DNA of 44,995 bases from Clostridia bacterium (GTDB lineage Bacteria > Bacillota > Clostridia > Christensenellales > CAG-138), in contig JAUNBH010000004.1 in NCBI GenBank assembly GCA_030527165.1, forward strand, positions 11,241 to 56,235, read 5' to 3'. Of this stretch, positions 42,804 through 44,995 are shown in pieces. Under the pieces are notes generated by a model. The model had not been told where the DNA came from, did no database searches, and saw only the letters and a program-made list of their open reading frames with translations. A program made the translations under genes and the position numbers. Positions within the stretch are counted from its first letter, which is position 1. Every line of letters begins with the position of its first letter.

Positions 42804-42846
42804 GAGCGCATCGGCAGAAGCAACCGCCGATGCGCTTCATGTTTTT
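42804..42846 (+). terminator. Terminator of the lipoprotein gene
   Basis: A perfect 10-bp stem (42806-42815 with 42826-42835), extendable by A-T and G-U pairs, has a ten-base loop and is followed by a T-rich tract ending in TTTTT. Confidence 0.85.
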
Positions 42847-42873
42847 CCGTGGCACGCGGCATAGCACCGGCCC

Positions 42874-42899
42874 TGGCAGGGCGGCATGTCGCCCTGCCA
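42874..42899. repeat. Extragenic palindrome without a T-tract
   Basis: A perfect 10-bp palindromic stem (42874-42883 with 42890-42899) with a GCATGT loop. It follows a terminator but has no T run, so it resembles REP-type dispersed palindromes. Only one copy was seen in the window. Confidence 0.6.
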
Positions 42900-42910
42900 A
42901 CCGCCCGCTC

Positions 42911-42939
42911 TTGCTTTATTAGTCTGCAGCGAGTATAAT
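42911..42939 (+). promoter_or_regulatory. Promoter of the site-2 protease/scpAB operon
   Basis: TTGCTT (42911-42916), 17 bases, TATAAT (42934-42939). The transcription start would be only about 15 bases before the TTG start codon. Confidence 0.75.
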
Positions 42940-42960
42940 TGACCATCAAACGGAGAGGAC

Positions 42961-43620
42961 TTGGACGTGCTGGACTACATTATTTCGATGCTCTATACCG
43001 TTGTTGCGTTTCTGTTCGCACTGACTTTTCATGAGTGGGCGCACGCGTACGCTGCGTATAGGCTGGGTGATCCTACTGCGTACAACGCCGGGCGGATGAC
43101 GCTTAATCCGCTCGCTCACATAGATATTGTAGGCTTGCTGTGCGTCATTTTTCTCGGATTTGGTTGGGCAAAACCCGTGCCGGTCAACCCGCGGAACTTC
43201 GGCCGCCTAAGGCGCGACAGCATTATTGTGTCACTCGCCGGCGTCACGACCAACCTACTGTTGGCGATAGTATTTACGCCACTCACCATGTTCTGCTTGA
43301 GCGCTTGGGTTAGCAGCGGCCAGCAGAGCGTCCTTCTGGAAGTGTGCTACACGCTGACGCAGTCTTTTGTAAGCATAAACGTCGTGCTCGCAGTGTTCAA
43401 TTTGCTGCCAATACCTCCGCTTGACGGCTTTAACGTGGTCGAGGACTTGCTCATTAGGAGAGTTGGCCCTGCTCCTTTTATGTGGATGCGCCGTAACAGC
43501 CTCATAATTCTCATAGTCATGCTGATGGTGTTGCGGTTCACCAATGTGTTGAGCACCGTCGCCGGCGGCATTATCGGCCTGCTATGGTCGCTGTTCTCGC
43601 CCATAATGGGCCTGTTCTAA
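42961..43620 (+). CDS. Site-2 protease family (M50) zinc metalloprotease
   Basis: A 219-residue intramembrane protease with about five membrane spans. The zinc motif HEWAH is in the first span, and the third ligand Asp is in NLLPIPPLDG. It is the small form without PDZ domain, close to the SpoIVFB/YwhC-like group that sits beside scpAB in many Firmicutes. The substrate is unknown. The TTG start (GGAG five bases upstream) or GTG 42967 (AGAGG eight bases upstream) are both possible. The next gene starts three bases after its stop. Confidence 0.92.
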   Translation: MDVLDYIISMLYTVVAFLFALTFHEWAHAYAAYRLGDPTAYNAGRMTLNPLAHIDIVGLLCVIFLGFGWAKPVPVNPRNFGRLRRDSIIVSLAGVTTNLLLAIVFTPLTMFCLSAWVSSGQQSVLLEVCYTLTQSFVSINVVLAVFNLLPIPPLDGFNVVEDLLIRRVGPAPFMWMRRNSLIILIVMLMVLRFTNVLSTVAGGIIGLLWSLFSPIMGLF

Positions 43621-43623
43621 CCC

Positions 43624-44394
43624 ATGGATTACAGTGTACGCCTGGAGCAATTTGAGGGCCCGCTGGATTTGTTGTTGCACCTCATAGAGAGGGCGGAGGT
43701 AGACATACAGGACATATTCGTGTCCGAGATAACGTCTCAATACCTCGAATACATGCGGCAGATCGACACGCTTGACATGGACACTGCGAGCGAGTTCCTC
43801 ACGATTGCTGCGCGACTGGTTTATATTAAATCAAGGGCGTTGTTGCCGCGCCCCGCAGCGGCGCAGGATGAAGACGAGGAGACGGAAGCGGACTTCATAT
43901 TGCGGCTGCGGGAGTACAAGCTGTACAAACAGATCGGCGCTGCGCTAACGGAGCTAAGGGAGGTCAATCGGGGCGCATTGGCGCGGCTTCCGGAGGAGTT
44001 TGCGTTCCCCGCGCCCGAGGTGACGTGGACGGGCGGCACTGTAAGCGCGCTGTACGACGCCATGCAGGCGCTGTTGAGCAGGAGCGCAGACAATGTTCGA
44101 AGTCATCCTTTGCACAGGGTCAGCGCGGATAAGTATACCGTGCGCGGCCAGGCTGCGGCAATAAGGCTCAAGCTTGCAGGCAGGAGCATATTACCGTTTG
44201 AGGAGCTGTTTGACGGTCAGACCGAGCGCATGGAGATAATCGTGACATTCATGGCTATGCTCGAGATGGCATCGCGCGGTGAGATTTACATAAGTCAGTC
44301 AACTCCGTACGGCGCGCTGTCCATACGTCCGCGCGATCTCATGAGTGAAACCGACGTCGAAGCCAGCCGTTATTCCGATGAGTATGGGGAGTAG
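43624..44394 (+). CDS. scpA: Segregation and condensation protein A
   Basis: A 256-residue kleisin that bridges the SMC heads for chromosome condensation. The N-terminal YSVRLEQFEGPLDLLLHLIE is the ScpA signature, followed by MDTASEFLTIAARLVYIKSR. The C-terminal winged-helix region is complete. ATG 43624 is three bases after the protease gene stop and has no strong ribosome-binding site, which suggests coupling. scpB follows two bases after its stop. Confidence 0.95.
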   Translation: MDYSVRLEQFEGPLDLLLHLIERAEVDIQDIFVSEITSQYLEYMRQIDTLDMDTASEFLTIAARLVYIKSRALLPRPAAAQDEDEETEADFILRLREYKLYKQIGAALTELREVNRGALARLPEEFAFPAPEVTWTGGTVSALYDAMQALLSRSADNVRSHPLHRVSADKYTVRGQAAAIRLKLAGRSILPFEELFDGQTERMEIIVTFMAMLEMASRGEIYISQSTPYGALSIRPRDLMSETDVEASRYSDEYGE

Positions 44395-44396
44395 GT

Positions 44397-44957
44397 ATGG
44401 ACAATAGTTCAATTTTAGCGAATATCGAGTGCTTGCTGTTCGTGTCCGGCGATCCGGTTCAAATCGTCCAGATTCAAGAGGCGCTGGGAGTGACGGAGGT
44501 GGAAGCGCACATGCTGCTCAACAGGCTGCGAGAGGATTTGGAAGCGCGCAATGGCGGTATAATCCTGTATCTGACAGATAGTTCCGCGCAGCTCGTGTCA
44601 AATCCCGACTGCTACGAGTTCGTCAGGCGCTTTTATCAGCCGCCTCAAGAAAAGTCTATCTCGCAGTCCATGATGGAGACGCTCGCGATAATCGCATACA
44701 GGCAGCCGGTCACGAGAGGCGATGTCGAGGCGATACGCGGCGTGCGGTGCGAATATGCTGTGTCTCAGCTGTTAAAACAGGGTTTTATAACGGAACTCGG
44801 CCGGCGCGACACTGTGGGCAGGCCTATGGAATTCGGTACGACTGACGCGTTTTTGCGCCTGTTTGGTTTGCGCTCGCTCAGAGAGCTGCCCAAGCTCGAC
44901 GCGGAGGCCGAAACTTCGGCTGCCGAAGATAGCGCATTCGGAGACGCTTGGAACTGA
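44397..44957 (+). CDS. scpB: Segregation and condensation protein B
   Basis: A 186-residue SMC-complex partner of ScpA with two winged-helix domains. The segment METLAIIAYRQPVTRGDVEAI is the family hallmark, and GRRDTVGRPMEFGTTDAFL closes the second domain. GGGGAG is close to ATG 44397. The last codons and the stop lie in the first copy of a 25-base direct repeat, so the true 3' end should be confirmed on reads. Confidence 0.94.
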   Translation: MDNSSILANIECLLFVSGDPVQIVQIQEALGVTEVEAHMLLNRLREDLEARNGGIILYLTDSSAQLVSNPDCYEFVRRFYQPPQEKSISQSMMETLAIIAYRQPVTRGDVEAIRGVRCEYAVSQLLKQGFITELGRRDTVGRPMEFGTTDAFLRLFGLRSLRELPKLDAEAETSAAEDSAFGDAWN

Positions 44958-44995
44958 GTTTTCGTTCCGCTTCGGAGACGCTTGGAACTGAGTTT
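44937..44995. repeat. Direct repeat at the window end
   Basis: Identical 25-base copies at 44937-44961 and 44971-44995, a period of 34. The first spans the end of scpB. The second ends exactly at the last base, so the repeat may continue or be an assembly-end artefact. Confidence 0.85.

Noticed and set aside
44937..44995. Possible start of a CRISPR array
   Set aside because: Two 25-base copies are separated by only nine bases, far too short for spacers, and the first copy lies in scpB coding sequence.

Overview
The window looks like a chromosomal stretch, possibly a whole contig, from an endospore-forming, sortase-carrying Gram-positive of the class Clostridia. The basis is the set of sporulation genes (yqfC, yqfD, spoIVB, a GerM-type lipoprotein, a SpoIIM-like protein), the conserved Firmicute order yqfC-yqfD-phoH-pgpH-ybeY-cdd-era-recO ... 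dnaG-rpoD, a C-terminal IPKTG sorting signal, and wall-polymer export genes. The base composition looks moderately GC-rich by eye, yet isoleucine is very often encoded by ATA. No rRNA, tRNA, CRISPR array, transposase or phage gene was seen, and no gene-free stretch exceeds 300 bases.

Layout. 1-888: C-terminal part of a repeat-built, sortase-anchored surface protein, cut by the window edge. 1005-2009: aldo/keto reductase fused to a ferredoxin domain. 2056-13630: an eleven-gene operon behind a perfect-consensus promoter and ending in a terminator. It encodes a CDP-glycerol glycerophosphotransferase-like enzyme, a two-part polysaccharide ABC exporter, a GT2 glycosyltransferase, two WecF-like (GT56) glycosyltransferases, an ATP-grasp ligase, an SDR epimerase/dehydratase, a VioA-like aminotransferase, RfbA and RfbB. 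13670-15986 (minus): GNAT acetyltransferase and dnaX. 16109-20234: MoxR ATPase, DUF58 protein, DUF4129-type membrane protein and a free-standing GlmU-type acetyltransferase. 20396-21610: NADP isocitrate dehydrogenase. 21845-28264: the sporulation/RNA/GTPase operon yqfC to era. 28255-28377 (minus): a 40-residue YqzL-like protein, inverted relative to its usual neighbours. Then recO, ppdK, a triple-GerM lipoprotein, dnaG-rpoD, a minus-strand pair (small membrane protein and phosphodiester glycosidase), rpmB, a small minus-strand membrane protein, spoIVB, a SpoIIM-like gene, deoB, a lipoprotein, and a site-2 protease with scpA and scpB up to the edge.

How the genes work together. The most distinctive block is the envelope-polymer operon. 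RfbA and RfbB make dTDP-4-keto-6-deoxyglucose, and the VioA-like enzyme should aminate it at C4. No RfbC/RfbD for rhamnose is present. GT56 enzymes are known from enterobacteria, where they use a dTDP-4-amino-4,6-dideoxysugar donor, so donor synthesis and transferases agree. The ATP-grasp ligase and the SDR could modify the sugar further, and the teichoic-acid-type polymerase and exporter would build and export the chain. This is the best candidate for an undescribed system here; its product is inferred, not shown.

Both window edges fall in repeats: 231-base tandem units at the start and a 25-base direct repeat with a 34-base period at the end. That is what assembly breaks at repeats would look like.
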